A DNA stretch of 34,678 nt from JBBRWO01 sp964388455 (lineage in GTDB: Bacteria; Actinomycetota; Coriobacteriia; Anaerosomatales; JAAXUF01): assembly GCA_964388455.1 (NCBI GenBank), contig CAYMAN010000022.1, forward strand, positions 1-34,678, written 5' to 3'. A program made the position numbers and the translations under genes. The notes under the pieces were generated by a model, which searched no databases, was not told the origin of the DNA, and worked only from the letters and a program-made list of their open reading frames with translations. Positions 33,636-34,678 of the stretch are shown here, one piece after another. The number at the start of each line of letters is the position of its first letter. Within the stretch, counting starts at the first letter, position 1.

Positions 33636-34109
33636 ATGCTTAAAGAGAACGCACTCACTCCCGCAGGACAGACGAAGCTCGAGGACGAGCTCCGTCACCT
33701 TGAGACGGTTCGTCGACGCGAGGTCGGGGAGCGCATCAAGGAGGCACGTGAGTTCGGCGACATCTCCGAGAACTCCGAGTATGACGACGCCAAGAACGAG
33801 CAGGCCTGGGTCGAGAGCCGCATCATCGAGATCGGCGTCATCCTTGCCAATGCCACAATTATCGACGCCCCCAAGAGCACGCCCACCAAAGTGACGCTCG
33901 GGTGCAAGGTCAAGCTCGAGGATTCCAAGGGCGAGGTCCACACCTACCAGGTCGTGGGTTCAGCCGAGGTCGATCCTGCCAACGACAAAATAAGCAACGA
34001 GTCCCCGGTCGGACAGGCGATTCTCGACCACAAGAAGGGCGACGTCGTCAACGTGACGACCCCCTCGGGCAAGGTCCTGCAGTTCACCATTCTGTCGATC
34101 ACCCGCTAG
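33636..34109 (+). CDS. greA: transcription elongation factor GreA
   Basis: GreA rescues backtracked RNA polymerase by stimulating transcript cleavage. The 157-residue product has the usual length. The N-terminal coiled coil has the acidic tip FGDISENSEYDDAKNEQ near residues 43-59. The C-terminal FKBP-like domain has VTLGCKVKLED, EVDPANDKISNESPVG and ILDHKKGDVV. The ATG at 33636 has AGGAG seven bases upstream; the frame is open further upstream but crosses the promoter and leader hairpin. lysS begins four bases after the stop, indicating a two-gene operon. Confidence 0.95.
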   Translation: MLKENALTPAGQTKLEDELRHLETVRRREVGERIKEAREFGDISENSEYDDAKNEQAWVESRIIEIGVILANATIIDAPKSTPTKVTLGCKVKLEDSKGEVHTYQVVGSAEVDPANDKISNESPVGQAILDHKKGDVVNVTTPSGKVLQFTILSITR

Positions 34110-34113
34110 TTCC

Positions 34114-34678
34114 ATGGCCGAGGAGCGTCCTACCGACTCACGCGATTCCGCCTCTGTCGAGTTGACGGAATCCATGGATGCTCCGGTATCAGACGACCCG
34201 TTCGCGGTACGTCGAGCCAAGCTGGATGCGCTGCGACTGGGCGATACGCAGCCGTTTCGCGATTCCTGGAGCGTCACAGCTCGCGCTGCCGAGCTCGAGG
34301 CCACGTACGCGGAGCTTGAGGCCGGGGAGGACACCCCCGAGGTCGTCTCGGTGGCCGGTCGACTCGTGGCCAAGCGCGACCAGGGCAAGATCGCCTTCCT
34401 CGTCATCCGCGATGCCACCGGTGACCTGCAGCTCTTCTGTCGGATCAACATGCTCGGCGAGTCGGAGTTCGCGGCCGCCACCGATCTTGACCTGGGCGAC
34501 TGGGTGGGAGCGACCGGCACGGTGTTGCGCACCCGCCGAGGCGAGCTCTCGGTAGCGCCGAGTGAGGTCGTGCTGCTGTCAAAGTCGCTGCGTCCACTGC
34601 CCGAGAAGTACCACGGGCTCTCCGACACCGAGACGCGATACCGCCAGCGTTACGTCGACCTGATCTCGAACCCCGAGG
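34114..34678 (+). CDS. lysS: lysyl-tRNA synthetase, class II, N-terminal part (cut by window end)
   Basis: LysS charges tRNA-Lys. The window holds 188 codons. After an acidic leader of about 28 residues comes FAVRRAKLDALRLG, then the OB-fold anticodon-binding domain (VAGRLVAKRDQGKIAFLVI, ATGDLQLF). The domain junction LPEKYHGLSDTETRYRQRYV matches class II LysS. The catalytic domain lies beyond the edge. The ATG at 34114 has no obvious ribosome site but is four bases from the greA stop, so coupling is likely. An in-frame ATG at 34174, with a weak GACGGA before it, would remove the unconserved leader. Confidence 0.92.
   Translation, partial: MAEERPTDSRDSASVELTESMDAPVSDDPFAVRRAKLDALRLGDTQPFRDSWSVTARAAELEATYAELEAGEDTPEVVSVAGRLVAKRDQGKIAFLVIRDATGDLQLFCRINMLGESEFAAATDLDLGDWVGATGTVLRTRRGELSVAPSEVVLLSKSLRPLPEKYHGLSDTETRYRQRYVDLISNPE

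Overview
The window is a gene-dense, high-GC bacterial chromosome segment. ATG, GTG, TTG and apparently one CTG are used as starts, and Shine-Dalgarno motifs are clear before most genes. The mix of genes suggests an anaerobic Actinomycetota of the class Coriobacteriia, probably the OPB41/Anaerosomatales side: a Rex redox repressor, a very large multiheme c-type cytochrome, a CheC/CheD-type chemotaxis cluster, a PilT ATPase, a selenocysteine-type UGA, and greA directly followed by lysS. The taxonomic placement is inference; no rRNA gene is present. No stretch over 300 bases lacks a gene; the longest gap is about 208 bases (25765-25972) and holds a promoter.

Layout. 1-5981: tail of an ATPase-like gene, a membrane-anchored hypothetical protein, and a 1498-residue secreted protein with nine tandem modules of about 120 residues. 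6122-14905: a chemotaxis operon in the order cheR, mcp, cheW, cheY, cheB, cheA, cheC, cheD, followed by a diguanylate cyclase with an unusual Rossmann-like N-terminus. 15046-18153: a peptidoglycan-binding protein, a secreted NlpC/P60 hydrolase and pilT. No flagellar gene is seen, so the chemotaxis system may steer type IV pili. 18184-22703: VanZ-like protein, EamA transporter, a membrane protein, a class A penicillin-binding protein and a small J-domain protein.

22711-24448, minus strand: a compact redox operon of a small ferredoxin, a 114-residue selenoprotein and a DUF362/ferredoxin protein. The selenoprotein has an in-frame UGA in the context C-F-S-G-G-U-G-P-S, followed by a SECIS-like hairpin. 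The operon has a sigma70-type promoter (TTGCCA, 17 bases, TATATT), and a palindrome like those bound by CsoR/CstR repressors lies over the spacer and -10 box. This is the most interesting locus in the window, and ordinary gene calling would miss the front third of the selenoprotein.

24610-28042: a second chemoreceptor without an outside sensor domain, then a membrane-anchored cytochrome with 24 heme-attachment motifs, three of them CX3CH. 28206-28282: tRNA-Pro(CGG). 28351-30251: a DUF2085 membrane protein, two small unknown proteins and a putative lipoprotein. 30407-34678: a YhaM-type exoribonuclease, methylthioadenosine phosphorylase, Rex, TatA, GreA and the start of lysyl-tRNA synthetase.

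Together the genes describe a cell with anaerobic electron transfer (cytochrome, ferredoxins, selenoprotein, Rex), surface behaviour (repeat protein, pili, c-di-GMP, chemotaxis) and envelope maintenance (PBP, NlpC/P60, VanZ).
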